The notes: generated by a model not told the origin, from the letters alone. Shown: positions 46,183 to 57,422, counted from the first letter of the stretch. The stretch is 64,000 nucleotides of DNA from Sceloporus undulatus (GCF_019175285.1 NC_056523.1:205180377-205244376), one strand, 5' to 3'. Translations and numbers: made by a program.

Positions 46183-46192
46183 TAGTAGGAGC

Positions 46193-46693
46193 CAGTAGCA
46201 TCCCTGGTGGGGTGCAGGGGGTATGGACGGCACCAGATGACACCCCAGAAGGGGGGTAACATCCCTGAAGAAGGGGTGACACCCAGTCAACCCCTGCCCC
46301 CCACAGCCACTCCTTGGGCTTGCGTGGGTGCCACTATGGGCCTGGGGTGTGTGTCTCCAGCCCATGTGGGTGGCTGTTCCCTTGGCTGTGTGGCCATTTT
46401 TCCTGGTGCATGGCTGCTTTCCTGGCCTGTGTGGCCATTTCCGCTGGGCTTGGGGAAGTCTCCAGGCCTCAGGGAATGGATTTCTGGCCTGGGTGGGTAG
46501 CGGGTGGATCTTCCAACCCTCCTCATTTCTGCCTGGCTTTCCCCTGAGGAAAGCCAAGCCACAGGGAGGAGGATTGGGGTGTGCGCACACTCACATCAAG
46601 GCCAACTCTAGCATCTCCCAGAAGCCCCACCTTTTCTGCTTTGGGGCCCTGCCCCCTCCACATCAGGTGGCACCAAACTTAGGTATGCCACTG
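46193..46693. mobile_element. hAT element, non-autonomous, with 8-bp target duplication
   Basis: The left end is CAGTAGCATCCCTGGTGG. The right end in reverse complement is CAGTGGCATACCTAAGTTTG. Flanking 8-mers GTAGGAGC (46185-46192) and GTAGAAGC (46694-46701) match at seven of eight positions. The 501-bp body is GC-rich and repetitive (several GTGTGGCCATTT units). Frames of up to 160 codons on both strands show no transposase motif and should not be called genes. Confidence 0.87.
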
Positions 46694-46704
46694 GTAGAAG
46701 CACT

Positions 46705-47285
46705 TGGAAAGGTTAGTGAAGAAAGGCAGCAGAGTTTCTCAAGCAGGAAATGCTATACTATCGAAACTCCATTTGCTCTATATACCGGGAGGGGGATGAC
46801 ACAATGCTGAGTTATTGTGACAGTTTCTTGACACAAACCTGGAAATTTGGGATTGGCTACTATGAATTGAAGATCTTTCAGCTTCAATATAGATGCAGTG
46901 AACAACTGCGGTACCCCCTTTCTTCTGCTGAAAGTTAGTGATCCTCTATATCGGCAAGTATGAGCAAAAAATGAGCAAAAACTGATTTCCACCCCTTTCT
47001 CTCAGCTGGCCACTTCTCATTTGGTTTGTTTCCCTCCCTACTAGGCAATCTTTATCGTTCTTAGCATAGTTTCCTGTTCTGCTTGGATGTGGGATAGGCG
47101 TAGCAGTTAATGGAGGAAAGCAGCAGCAGGCGATGTTGTTGTGAAGCCAGGGCTCAAGGGCTCAAAGACTTTCAGGGAGCTGGTAAAATGAGAACTTCTG
47201 CCACCTTCCTGTTCCCTCTGAACTTAGCTGCATCCCAGTGACAGCTAGCAGCTTCCATCTCAGCAGAGCAGAGAATCTGTTCTGA
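46705..47285. other. unique DNA
   Basis: No gene or known repeat. Frames at 46750-46992 are short and opposed. Confidence 0.4.
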
Positions 47286-47289
47286 GTTT

Positions 47290-47392
47290 ATCCCACAGCT
47301 TTAAAGTAACTGTACAGAGTGTTGAAACTTATTCCTCAAATAGGTCCTTTAAAGTTTGGATTGAAACTCAAAAATGGATTCACTGTCTGCCT
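47290..47392. mobile_element. unclassified foldback family, diverged copy
   Basis: TACAGAGTGTTGAAACTTAT, GGTCCTTTAAAGTTTGGATT and AAATGGATTCACTGTCTG fit the family in order, but the left arm is weak. Confidence 0.45.
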
Positions 47393-47399
47393 AGCATGA

Positions 47400-48180
47400 A
47401 AGCCATGAGTCACTACTGCTGCAAATATCACATTTGATGGAGGAATGATCGTTGAGTGTTTTGGTCTTGAGTGGAAAACTTAAACCCATTTATTTTACAA
47501 GACCTATTAATTTTTTTAAAAAAAATGTTATTTGCTCCTGAGGGAGTTGAAAACAGCTGAAACCAATTTATTGAGCTGAATCAATAGAGATTCCTTCATT
47601 TCTGGAGCCTCTTTACTGGGGCATAACTATGGGGAAGTCAAAGGTGAGGAAGGTGCTCTTCTGAGTCTCTCTTCCTGAGATATGTTCATTCATGCACGGT
47701 CCAATACATAAATTCTGTCTCTCTCTCCCATGAACACTCAGCCACACTCTTCTCTTTTTCACATGCTTGCATATGCACTTGTATATACTCACTTATACAA
47801 GAGAGTGGATGTTTCTGTGTAACTGTGCATGTAAGAATAAATGAGTATGTGTGTGAGTGAAAGAATGAATGGAAGAGAGTCAGTGAGTGAATGAGTGAGT
47901 ACATATATGTGAACACCGGTGTTTGTGAGTGTGGCTGTGTGCGTAAAATTGATACGTTTTGAATTTAAATTTTCTTTAAATAAACCTGTTCTAATTTGAA
48001 TGGTATTATTTCCTCATAAAATGTTAAAATATCAATTTACATGAATCTGCAAATGAAAATACATTTTCACAAAGCACATTAAACAAAATATAATATTGAT
48101 TGGGTGGGTGGGTGTGGGTGACATCTACATGTATATGTAAAGAGGATCACAAAGATAAAGGGTTTCTGAATCACTTCTCT
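47400..48180. other. unique DNA with GT- and GAGT-rich simple sequence
   Basis: Loose tetranucleotide and GT-rich tracts lie at about 47830-47945. No gene was recognised. Confidence 0.45.
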
Positions 48181-48184
48181 AGAT

Positions 48185-48300
48185 TTTAGCCTGTACTGTA
48201 AAGAAACAGTCCAAAGTGCTGAACCTATTTTGGTGGTAGAGTTCAACAACTTGGATAGCTACTTTAAATCTTGCACTGAAGCTATCATTGACCTCAAAGC
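48185..48300. mobile_element. unclassified foldback family, copy
   Basis: CAGTCCAAAGTGCTGAACCT is followed by AGAGTTCAACAACTTGGATA and GCTACTTTAAATC, the inverted arms of the family. Confidence 0.6.
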
Positions 48301-48394
48301 CATCATTTCCCACTGACTTTAACCTGTCTTTCAGCCATGTGTAAATCATCTATGTAGCAAAACATACCAAAGAAAGCACTAGCGCACTCTTAAT

Positions 48395-48525
48395 CCCATG
48401 TTTATGTTTTTTAACCTACCGGTATGTGTTTAAATTGTTTTATATGCTTAGCTATATATTATATTTTAATCTATGCTGTACTAAACTTTGAACCTTGGGG
48501 AGAGACGGGAAATAAATAAATTGGT
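48395..48525 (+). mobile_element. L2-like LINE 3' tail
   Basis: GTTTTATATGCTTAGC, CTTTGAACCTTGGGGAGAGA and GGGAAATAAATAAATTGG follow the plus-strand order of the L2 tail. Confidence 0.6.
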
Positions 48526-48529
48526 GTTG

Positions 48530-49710
48530 CTGTTTTTACGGAAGATAAAAAAGAAAAGCTAAAAAGGAAGAACAAGAGGATTCTTAATTCTGCTTGCAAG
48601 GAAGCAGGGCCTTCATCTTCTTTCAAGCACTTCTAATGTTTGTTTTATTCAGAAGAGCATTTTCTTCAGGATCCATAAAATATATGGGACTGATTTCGAA
48701 GAGCACTTGGTTATTATACATCAACATCAGAATTATCAGCAGAAGAATAACGTGAATAAAAACACCGACTTGCCATGAAGTACAGCCCTTCAAACCCGGC
48801 ACAGCCCTACTGCAATGGCAGCTGTTCAAACCATCAAAATAAAAAGTTCAAATCTTTTAGACCTGTGTTTCAGGTCAGGGCACACACATCATTATTTTAC
48901 AACACAAAACCATAATCTGTGACTTACCCCTCAGGCTGCAACCAACATTTCAACTCTATTAAAATCTAAAAATTAAACCAGAATGAAGGAGGAGAGAAAT
49001 TAGCTCCGCTTATCGTAGCAAACAAATCCCCATTCCTAGGTTATGGTACAAAATAAATTGAAAATTTGAAGGGTCCCAAACAAATTGATCTTTTGGGGGC
49101 TAAATTATTTTGCTTATTTGGGAACTAATCCACATCACTTAAAAGCACATATTACAACAGGATTTCTGACTGTGCTCAGTGAAATGTACTGTTAGAACGA
49201 TTGCCTCAAGCACAGTCATAAAGGCTGTGATCCAGAAAGCTTGACTAGGTTATCCTAGTCCATCTAAATGTTTTGCTTTATTTCATAGTATAGCCAAACC
49301 TCACAACACATGACACATTGCTTTTGTAAATTACTGCCACCACGACTAAATTTCTAAATAAATAAATATCTGTGAGCTATCTCACAGACCTAATTTTACA
49401 ATTGTCTGGAATCACGAAACAGGATTCTCAGGAAGAGTAACCAAGTGTTCTATTGAACAGAGGACAATCCTCTATTTGAAAGACTGTCCAGCCCAAGATG
49501 AGCTTAAAGATGAAAACTAATAATAAAGGAGCTTGAGAGCTGTTAAGCTGCCCATCAACAATTAGTACACTGAGAATAACCTTATTAGGCACACAGGCCA
49601 CTTAGTGAAATCCTCTCTAGTGTTGTTTGATGACAAGTATATCTGTTTCAATGATAGGGTTGTTGTTTTTTTTTAAAAAAATTGCAAATATTGATAATCC
49701 ATTTGGTGTC
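48530..49710. other. unique AT-rich DNA, possible conserved element
   Basis: The interval 48960-49450 has no repeat signature and carries words such as GGCTAAATTATTTTGC and CAACAATTAGTACACTG (just beyond). It is a candidate conserved region on texture alone. Confidence 0.3.
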
Positions 49711-49770
49711 TTATGTTTGCATACATCCAGCTAAAGAAGCACTTGGGTGGTTTCCCCCCCAATGAAAAAC

Positions 49771-49832
49771 ATCCACCTTCAGTTCAAAGTTGTGATAGTG
49801 GAGCTGTGCATGCAGTACCACTATACATACAT
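49771..49832 (-). repeat. two-copy dispersed repeat, copy B
   Basis: This partner of 4330-4392 starts CCACCTTCAGTTCAAAG. The minus-strand peptide is VLHAQLHYHNFELKVDV, close to copy A. Confidence 0.5.
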
Positions 49833-49888
49833 GCAGATGTGTGTTATTTGTTGATTTGTATTGATTTTCCTTTGCTATAATTGGTAGT

Positions 49889-50128
49889 AGTACCATGGTC
49901 CCTTGGTATTTTCTATTGGGGTTTTGTTCCAGGATCCTCCATGGACCCTCCACCCAAATGTATGGATGCTCAGGTTCAGTTGTATACAATGACATAATAG
50001 AATGGTGCCTCTTACATAAAATGGCAAAATCAAGGTTTGCTTTTTGCATTTTAAAAATATATATTTTCAAGCTGTGAATGATGGAATCTGTGAATGCAGA
50101 ATCCATGGATATGAAGGACCAACAGTAC
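49889..50128. mobile_element. Tigger-type Tc/mariner MITE
   Basis: The left end has AGTACCATGGTCCCTTGGTA (after one T). The right end in reverse complement is CAGTACTGTTGGTCCTTCAT. Inside are AGGATCCTCCATGGA and GAATCTGTGAATGCAGAATC-like words typical of this transposon type. It is diverged. Confidence 0.7.
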
Positions 50129-50282
50129 TGCTTTGATTGTGCATTTAGTTGTGCAACCTTGGTATTCAACACAAGGGTCCTGCAACAAAATAAATGTAGG
50201 ATCCTATGGAGGATCTCAAGCCCTTATCTAAATTATCATATGCAAATTGGTATATCATATGCAAATTGGTGTTGGGGGCAAT

Positions 50283-50392
50283 GTATAAGTGTATGCATCT
50301 GTGGAAGTAGGCTCAAGTCTATGGTAGCTCATGCTACCAGCTTCTTTCAGCGAGTCTCAAAGGTGCTACAAGATCCTTTTGTACATTATCTT
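50283..50392 (+). mobile_element. Penelope-like tail with decayed hammerhead region
   Basis: GCATCTGTGGAAGTAGGCTC, AAGTCTATGGTAGCTCATGC and CAGCGAGTCTCAAAGGTGCT match the family tail. Where a hammerhead core would read CTGAGGA-stem-GAAA, this copy reads CTGTGGA-stem-GGTA, so it is decayed. Confidence 0.6.
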
Positions 50393-50393
50393 A

Positions 50394-50470
50394 GAATCAT
50401 GGAATCATAGTTAGAAGAGAGCACAACAGCCATCCAGTGCAACCCCTTGCCATACAGGAACACACTAATT
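50394..50470 (-). mobile_element. CR1 LINE 3' end fragment
   Basis: AGAATCATGGAATCATAGTT, CAGCCATCCAGTGCAACCCC and TTGCCATACAGGAAC form a short 5'-truncated copy. Confidence 0.82.
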
Positions 50471-50889
50471 AAAATCAATTAGATCTAGTCCTGGACTTAA
50501 AAAAAGTTTAAAAAACAACAGCCCAATGCACATTGGTCCAGGTTGCTCAGCCATCATCCCAAATAAAATTTGGGAATCAGCTGCATGATCTAGGTCAAGA
50601 CATGTTGGATTTCTTCACATACCCTTTATTAGGCTATTGTATGCTAGTGATGTCATACACCCAATTGGAATGGAGATGCTGGATGGGCAGAAAAGGAAGG
50701 GATATATTTGCTACTTATTACACTCCAATGAGTAATACAAGTATAAATTGCCGAATCTAACCGAATGGCACATGGCATTTTTGTGCCTCATATTACCACT
50801 AGAAATAAATTCTCATTTAATCTGTGTACATCTAAATCATCACTTGAAGGCACTTTTTCCTATTGTCCATTACAGCAATTCTATGGCAA

Positions 50890-50976
50890 ACAAGAAGACA
50901 AAATTGTTTTAAATTTTATAAATTTATTTTATTGTATGCTGCCCTGAAATCTTTGACCTCAAAGTGGGAAAGAAGA
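50890..50976 (+). mobile_element. L2-like LINE 3' tail
   Basis: TTATTTTATTGTATGCTGCC, CTGAAATCTTTGACCTCAAA and GTGGGAAAGAAGAATAAT read like the end of an L2 copy; a CR1 copy follows directly. Confidence 0.6.
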
Positions 50977-50977
50977 A

Positions 50978-51520
50978 TAATGGAATCATAGGGTTGGAAG
51001 AGACCACAAGCACCATCTAGTCCATCCCACTGCCATGTAAGAAAACAGCCAAGGCTCTCCTGACAGATGGCCACCCCATCTCGGTTTAAAAATATCCAAA
51101 GAAGCAGATTGCATCAAAGCACTGGCAAACTGTTCTTTCATTCAAGATGTTCCACCTAATGCTTAGGTGGCATCTCTTTTCTGTAGTTTGAATCCATTAC
51201 TCTGGACCAACAGAAAACAAACTTGTTCCATCCTCAACATGACATCTTTTCAAATATTTAAACATGACTACCGTGTCACCCCTTAACCTTCTGTTCTCCA
51301 GGCTAAACACAACCAGCTCCCTAAGCTACTCCTCATAGAGCATGATTTCCTCTGGAAACACTCCAGCTTGTCCATGTCTTTCATGAATTCTGGTGACCAG
51401 AATTGGACACAATATTCCAGGTGAAGTCTGACCAAAGGAGAACAGAGTGGTACTATTACTTCTCTTAGCCTAGATACTATACTCCTATTGATGTAGTCTA
51501 GAATCATATTGGGTTTGGTA
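50978..51520 (-). mobile_element. CR1 LINE, C-terminal ORF2 and 3' UTR
   Basis: About 540 bp. The plus-left end is the 3' terminus (AATGGAATCATAGGGTTGGA). On the minus strand the frame at 51283-51507 encodes LVRLHLEYCVQFWSPEFMKD and MDKLECFQRK, the conserved end of the CR1 reverse transcriptase region (usually RPHLEYCVQFW...DIDKLERVQRR). It is 5'-truncated and moderately diverged, with shifts after this motif. Confidence 0.9.
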
Positions 51521-51529
51521 AGCTGCTAC

Positions 51530-51920
51530 ATATAAAGAAAAAGAGGAGGTGAGAAAGAATAGTATAGATAGCAATTTTGAAATGTAGCCAGAGTGATATG
51601 AACATTTGGTTGAATTTGAAGTGGTGGTGCTGGTGACAATCCAATGCCTGGCAGGTGTGTTGAACAAAATCCATAAATAGTACAGCTATTTAACTGTGCA
51701 TTCAAGTTCAAGCCACCCTGAATGATGATAGACTCATGACAATGAGCTTCTTGGGAAAATCTTTCTCTTAGCTGGTGTGAGGGTTGCATCTAAGATGAAA
51801 GTATAGGGATCCAAGGTATGGTAGATGATGTTGGCATCCCTGCTAATCAATGTTCTGGCATTTCTATCCTATGAACCCTGGCTCTCCTACATGACTAGAA
51901 CAGGGAAGAGCAGCAGCAGC
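51530..51920. other. unique DNA
   Basis: Nothing recognised. Confidence 0.4.
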
Positions 51921-51924
51921 AACT

Positions 51925-52012
51925 GCAGCTCCTTGGAGATGTGAAGCCTATTTCGGTACTAGAATTCAGCACCATGGATAGCTCTAAAATGTGAAAATTC
52001 ACCACACTGCTG
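51925..52012. mobile_element. unclassified foldback family, short copy
   Basis: GGAGATGTGAAGCCTATTTC, TAGAATTCAGCACCATGGAT and AGCTCTAAAATGTGAAAA fit the right half of the family. Confidence 0.55.
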
Positions 52013-52856
52013 GCTTCCCCCTCTCTTGGTAATGATTTTGAGCTAGATGCATTTTAAAGGCACTTAGAATGTCTTGTCTGTTCTTAAAATACTAGAAGGC
52101 CATTTCCCAAATTCTACATTGTAAAATAGTATTATATTGTTCAAAGGGTTCAGAACAACTTTTGCAGACAGATGAGTCACATGTGCTGGGAAGACAGCAT
52201 CTCCACATGCCGAACTCTTCAGTGAATGGAATCCTATGATGAGAGGAGGAAAATAATGAGAAGTGAAATTGCAGCCATCAGCCAATAGAATTCCACCTAA
52301 AGCAATGTGGTTATAAAAGACATTTGTTGTCTTGGCAAATAGCAAGATAAAAATAGCCATTTTGAGAATGGCTCCTCCAGTTATTACTTCTTTTACAAGA
52401 CTTGCTGAAAAGGTATCCAATATCACCTGCAATGCATCATTTTCTAGTGAGCAGAAAAGGTGGGCAAAAGGTTCTGTGAAATGCATACATCTTGCAATTT
52501 ACATTGCCATTTACCTTCACAATTGCAAGCAAGGAAATGTTTGTGCATGTATGTGAGTGTGTGCATTTCATGTGCAGTGGGGGTTTGGGGGGCAGGAAGG
52601 AAGGGAAGCATACGTGACTATTCCAGGGGACAAGAGAAACATGATAAAACAATGAAAATCTCTCATTGTACACCTGCTCTTCTGTTCTTCATGACCTTTG
52701 GTCTGATACACTGTTAATGAATTCAAGGTTATTTGCAGATGGAGAGAAAAGAAGCCAAGAATTTCCCCTTCAAACCATAACACCGTCTTAGCAAACCATG
52801 TCTTTAAAAAAAATAAAAATCTTTGGATTGAATTATTGTTTGTTTATGTATAAATG

Positions 52857-52902
52857 TGATCTATCTCTCGATCTATCTCTCTATCTCTCTATCTATCTAT
52901 TA
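52857..52902. repeat. (TCTA)n / (TCTC)n microsatellite
   Basis: About 11 tetranucleotide units. Confidence 0.95.
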
Positions 52903-53095
52903 CAAAAACCCTTTGGAGGAGCAAACCCTAGTGCAGATCTAGGAAATCTACACCTTCACCCTGAAAAGAGTGGATGTGGGGGTGACAACTACAGCCAAAG
53001 TCCAAGGAAAAATAATTGCAAGGACTCATGTGTCTTTACAACTGTTGTCGTTGCTCGACTGTAATCCTGCTTTGATCCATCTGGGAGAGGCAGGA

Positions 53096-53096
53096 A

Positions 53097-53146
<50 letters not shown>
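53096..53146. repeat. (AAT)n microsatellite
   Basis: About 16 perfect AAT/ATA units. The isoleucine and tyrosine runs in minus frames are this repeat. Confidence 0.97.
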
Positions 53147-53147
<1 letters not shown>

Positions 53148-54539
53148 TTTTACACCAATCTGGAAGAACTCTTTTTTCCAAGTCAAAACTGGTATAAATC
53201 ATGCAGGGGAAGAAAAACAACAGTGCTAGAGTCACACCTCTGTGTCTTGCTGGAGGTGATGCAAAGGACTGATGCAGAATGAAAGGATGGGTCACACTCC
53301 CTATGGCCATGAGATGGCTCAGAACCAAAGCAATAAAAGAAAAGCAAAAACAAAAAAAGTTTTAGTTCTCCATGTGCAGTCACAAAAATACTTCTTTTTG
53401 ATACATGAGTCTGTCTCACAGTGACAGGAGTGGCTGTCCAAACTGATAGATTCTGCAACCATATGATGACATATGTCCATAAAGACTCCAATTATCACTC
53501 TTGTGGGGACCAGGTTATTGAGCTTGAGTTTCAACATCTGTCAAAAACATGTCATTTTAAAAAAAATCCAACAAGAACAAAAGCCAGTCACTATACTTTT
53601 AAAAATAATAATAAAAAAGGTGACTCCTGGTGGCTTGACTAGATAAAACATTGTGGTTGAACAAAAAACAAACAAACTTGTGCATTAGCCACACATGTAT
53701 TCAGTATTTCATTTTCACGCCTTTTTTACCTCTCACCTCCTGTGATGCCAGATATGGACTGAATACTCTTGCTTCTGTGTTGCTCCAGGACATCTTGAGG
53801 AACTGCTGGCATTTGGGAAAAACAACATGAAATCTCATTTCCTTCGACTGAGTGATGATATTCCCAAATAAGAAATGGTCACCCCTTGAGACAAAAATGG
53901 CAACCACACCTTCAGCTTCCTGCCTCTTGATTTCTCAGTGATTTGCCTTGGGAGAAATTTGGGGGGGGGGGAATGAAGCCATCAAATCTCAGGCAGAATG
54001 AGGTGGTGGGGAAAGCAAGCACATATGTCTCTCCATATGTTCATTGCAGTTAAATGATCCTTTGTACATTTTGGACTGCTTTAATTACATTCGGGGCCTA
54101 ATATCAAGCCCCAGTTTGTCTCAAGGTTGTTGAAGAACCTTGTTGCAATTTGTATGGATTGTTCGTGGTCAGTAAAAAGCTTCTCTAAAAGGCAATTTCC
54201 CCTCAGGCCCAGTTTCATGTTTGTATTACAAAGTCGGAATTAAGGGGCACCATGGCACAAAACAAGAGGGATTCAGGCCAGACTCCCATGCTATAGGGAT
54301 GGCATGGATTCTTTAGAAGGGATCAAGAAAATGTAACAAAATATTTGGAGCAAAAACTGGGCACAAAAAAGATAAATGGGCTAACCCCAAGCTGGCTCAG
54401 TAACCCAGTACAATTTTTCCCATTTTACAGATAGGATATAAACAAGAAGAGGAGCACAGATGCAGGTGGATCATTTTAGATACGCAAAAGAGGATTCTAA
54501 ACTTTGAGACACTTCCATATCTGGAACCACTATTGTTAT

Positions 54540-54985
54540 TAACTGCCCTAAAGTCAGTCTTGACTCATGGCAACCTTGTGGGTGAGACATCTACAAGATC
54601 CCCTGTTCTCCACTGCTATGCTTGGGTCCTGCAAATTCAGGCCTGTGGCCCCCCTGACTGAGTCTAGCCATCTTCCTCTCTTTCTACTACCTTCTATCTT
54701 TCCTAGCATTATTGTCTTTTCCGATGAGTCATGTCTTCTCATGATGTGGCAAAGTATGACAGCCTCAGTTTGTTCCTCTTGGCTTCCAGTGACACGCCAG
54801 TCTTTATCTGTTCTAGGACCCATTTGCTTGTCTTTTTTGCTGTCCACAGTATCCTGAGAACCCTTCTCCAGCCCCACATCTCAGATGAGCTGATTTTCTT
54901 CTTATCCACTTTTTTCCCCACCATCCAGCTTTCACATCCAGACATGTTGATGGGGAATACAATGGCTTGAACCATTATATCTCTT
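54540..54985 (-). mobile_element. RTE/Bov-B LINE 3' part
   Basis: Minus-strand frames give MSGCESWMVGKK and WGWRRVLRILWTAKKTS, then CHIMRRHDSSEKTIMLGKIEG and a GRWLD motif. These match the Bov-B end (YGCESWTVKKA, WCWRRLLRVPWTA, LEKTLMLGKIEG). The two parts lie in different frames (54739-54975 and 54554-54877). The 3' end at plus-left contains GTCAGTCTTGACTCATGGCA. Confidence 0.88.
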
Positions 54986-55039
54986 GAATATCATTATTGC
55001 CTGCCGATGAGGGCTCCAATATCCATGGTGCAGGGAACC

Positions 55040-55185
55040 CACTCCAGCTATCAGTCCAGATTTTAAAGGTGCTATCCAGGATGCTGAAACCTAATCCCAA
55101 ATTGGCTCTAGCACTTTGACCAACTCCTTTAAAGTTTAAACTGTAACCTGAGGTGGATTTTCCTCTCAAATGACATGGGAGCCAC
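55040..55185. mobile_element. unclassified foldback family, copy
   Basis: GATTTTAAAGGTGCTATCCA, GGATGCTGAAACC, TAGCACTTTGACCAACTCCT and TTAAAGTTTAAACTG form the inverted arms. CCTGAGGTGGATTTTCC follows, as in other copies. Confidence 0.65.
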
Positions 55186-55234
55186 CAGCCAGTTCTGTTG
55201 CCTAAGACTCTGGAGAGCTGCTGTTAGTTGATGC

Positions 55235-55722
55235 AGACCAGAAGTGGGAAATTGTAGAAGGCCAGGGGGCTGCATGAGTCCCCTAGGAGACATTGGAGGA
55301 GCGTACCTACTGATCCCCACCTCAAAATTCATTTTTTTGCCCATAGTTACCTCTAGGGGGCATGGAGGCATTTTTACCATGTTATGGGTTTCAAGAAGGG
55401 TTTTTTCTGGGCCTAAACTGGCCTGGGGAACCCACAAAATGTGGTGAAAATGCACCCAATGCTACCTTGTGGGTATTTTGGAGTATTTGGAGGCAAAAGA
55501 TTTTTTGAAAAATTTAGCAAATTTTGTTTTTGATCCCAGGAGTCCAGGAAGCCCCCAAAGATGGTGAAAACACCCACCAAACCCCACAGAGTATATTTGG
55601 GAGGATTCAAGGGCAAACAAAATAAAGGGCAGAGCATATTTTTGACCCCTGGGAGTTCCTGGGGCCACAAAAATGACCCTGCGGCCTACGGGCAATGCTT
55701 TGCCCATCCTTGGCTTAGACAA
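55235..55722. mobile_element. hAT-like non-autonomous element
   Basis: The left end CAGAAGTGGGAAATTGTAGA and the right end, reverse complement CCAAGGATGGGCAAAGCATT, are both decayed forms of CAGGGGTGGGCAAA. The inside has repeated units (AAAATGTGGTGAAAATGCAC and AAAGATGGTGAAAACACCC). Frames of 74-108 codons on both strands are not genes. Confidence 0.65.
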
Positions 55723-55724
55723 TA

Positions 55725-56615
55725 CTGGGCTAGAAGGACAGATAATCCACTATGGCATATATCACCTTTCTATATTCCTAAATGATAAACGAGGTACTAA
55801 ACCTGAAACTTCCTAAAGCCCCTTGCTATCTGCACTATTGGATAGGTGACAATAAAGACAGCCACCATAACTAGTTTGGGTCAACATGTGGGGTGGGAAG
55901 TTCTTCCTCAGTCCAAGATTTGACTGGCCAGTCCCACAGTGTAATGGTAGGAAGAGGACAAAGGATGCCAAGCTCAGCCAAAACGGGATAGGAAAGGTGA
56001 ACACAACTGGCTCCTTCCCCTGCACAGCAAAAGGACACAGCCACTCCTCCCAAAGCCCTTGTCTCTATACCTCCAGCTTCTACAGGAACATGTAACACCG
56101 CTCCGCAGGTACAGGCAATTTCTGCAAAAAGAAACATACAAATAAATAAATAAATAAATAAATATGTCTGTTTGTCTGTCTCTCTCTCTCTCTCACACAC
56201 ACACAAACACACTCATTATTCTCATAAACACTCCTACCTTTGCACAAAAATACTTTTACAATTCATGAACTCCTACCCACACAGGAACGTATGAGTCTGT
56301 GCATGTCTTCTGACAAAGCTCTCTCTTTCTCACTCTCCTTCTTTCTGTCTCTCTCTTTTTGCAAGCATACAAGGGGATTCTTTTCCTAAAATGGTACTTT
56401 ATGCCATTTGCAGCTCCACCCCAAGCAGCAAAACGATTGGCCACTGGAGATGGACACACACTGAGCTGAACACATTGCCAAGGGCAGCCTTCTCTGCACA
56501 TGCTTAGCTGTATGTGTGTTTGCACATTATATTGAACTGTGGTGAAGTGGGATGCACATAGGGGAGGACTGGACACTGTCTTCCCACTGTCCCTTCTCTC
56601 CACATGCTGCCTATA
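55725..56615. other. unique DNA with simple repeats
   Basis: (AAAT)n lies at 56139-56165 and (TC)n/(CA)n at 56177-56213. No gene recognised. Confidence 0.5.
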
Positions 56616-56624
56616 CTGCTGCTG

Positions 56625-56888
56625 TTGTTGTTGATGATGTGTTCCTTCATTTCTGACTTATGGAAACCCTAAGGGGGACCTATCATGGGCTTTGCTGAGG
56701 CTGAGACTGTGCCTCATCCAAGGTTTTCTTGGCTGTATTTGTTCAGAGGGGTTTGAGATTGCCTTCCCTTGAGGCTGAGAGCATGTGAGTTGCCCAGGGT
56801 CACCAAAAACTGGGAGCAAACAAGGTAGGGATTTGAAGCCTGGTCTCCTGAGTCATAAGAGTCCAGCACTCAAACCACGATATCTTTC
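56625..56888 (-). mobile_element. tRNA-derived SINE with Bov-B-like tail
   Basis: Reverse copy: TGTTGTTGTTGATGATGTGT, TTCTGACTTATGGAAACCCT, AGTTGCCCAGGGTCACC and head CAGCACTCAAACCACGATAT. An extra CTGAGGCTGAGACTGTGCCT stretch is present in the middle. Confidence 0.8.
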
Positions 56889-56894
56889 TGGAAG

Positions 56895-57210
56895 CAGACT
56901 TCCTATTCAGTTCAGATGGTAGGGAGGACGATCTGCCGCTGGCAGCTCCCCCTTTGGCCATGCGGTCATTGGTAGCTTCTCAAAGTCAAGGAAATGTAAT
57001 GTCCATATGCAATTAAAAGAAGATGTTTCTTTGGAATCCAGCATGTCTCCTTCCTTTGTGAAGCTACAGGCTCTTTTGTAGCTAGAGAACACTGAATTTC
57101 TCAAGAGGTCTTCATGTTTTGCACGAGGATTGTGCATTTTGGTTGGTCCAATAAAGGTATCATTGTTTGGATGTTATTGGATTTGCTATAAGGCCATCAT
57201 GGCTACCCCC
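56895..57210 (+). mobile_element. Penelope-like retroelement 3' region
   Basis: CTCCCCCTTTGGCCATGCGG is followed by AGCATGTCTCCTTCCTTTGT, GAAGCTACAGGCTC, then GTGCATTTTGGTTGGTCCAA and TAAAGGTATCATTGTTTGG. It is the plus-strand relative of 33482-33800. The hammerhead region between is scrambled. Confidence 0.68.
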
Positions 57211-57422
57211 CCCCAGATGTTATGTGCCCCTCAGAACATGACATCTGGGGCACCTGCCTCATCCTACCTTAAGGTACAGCCAACCAGAAGCCTGAGCTGG
57301 CTGCCTCTTCTTTGGTCTCATACACAGAGGCACTGTGTCTGTTTCTGCTCTTTCCATCATGCTCTGTTTTAGTCTGAAGTGCAAAGGATCCATTCTGGAT
57401 CAAAATAGGTTCAGCTCTCTGG

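Larger units (their letters stand above)
52015..54535. other. unique DNA with microsatellites
   Basis: No gene was recognised. The interval 54040-54250 is repeat-free with words such as GACTGCTTTAATTACATTCG and could be a conserved element. Frames around 52064-53642 are shadows of simple repeats or lack any domain. Confidence 0.4.

Noticed and set aside
46144-46810. Opposed frames of 148 and 160 codons
   Set aside because: They lie within a hAT element with exact ends and show no transposase or other motif.
53026-53328. Minus frames with tyrosine or isoleucine runs
   Set aside because: They are the (AAT)n microsatellite in different frames.
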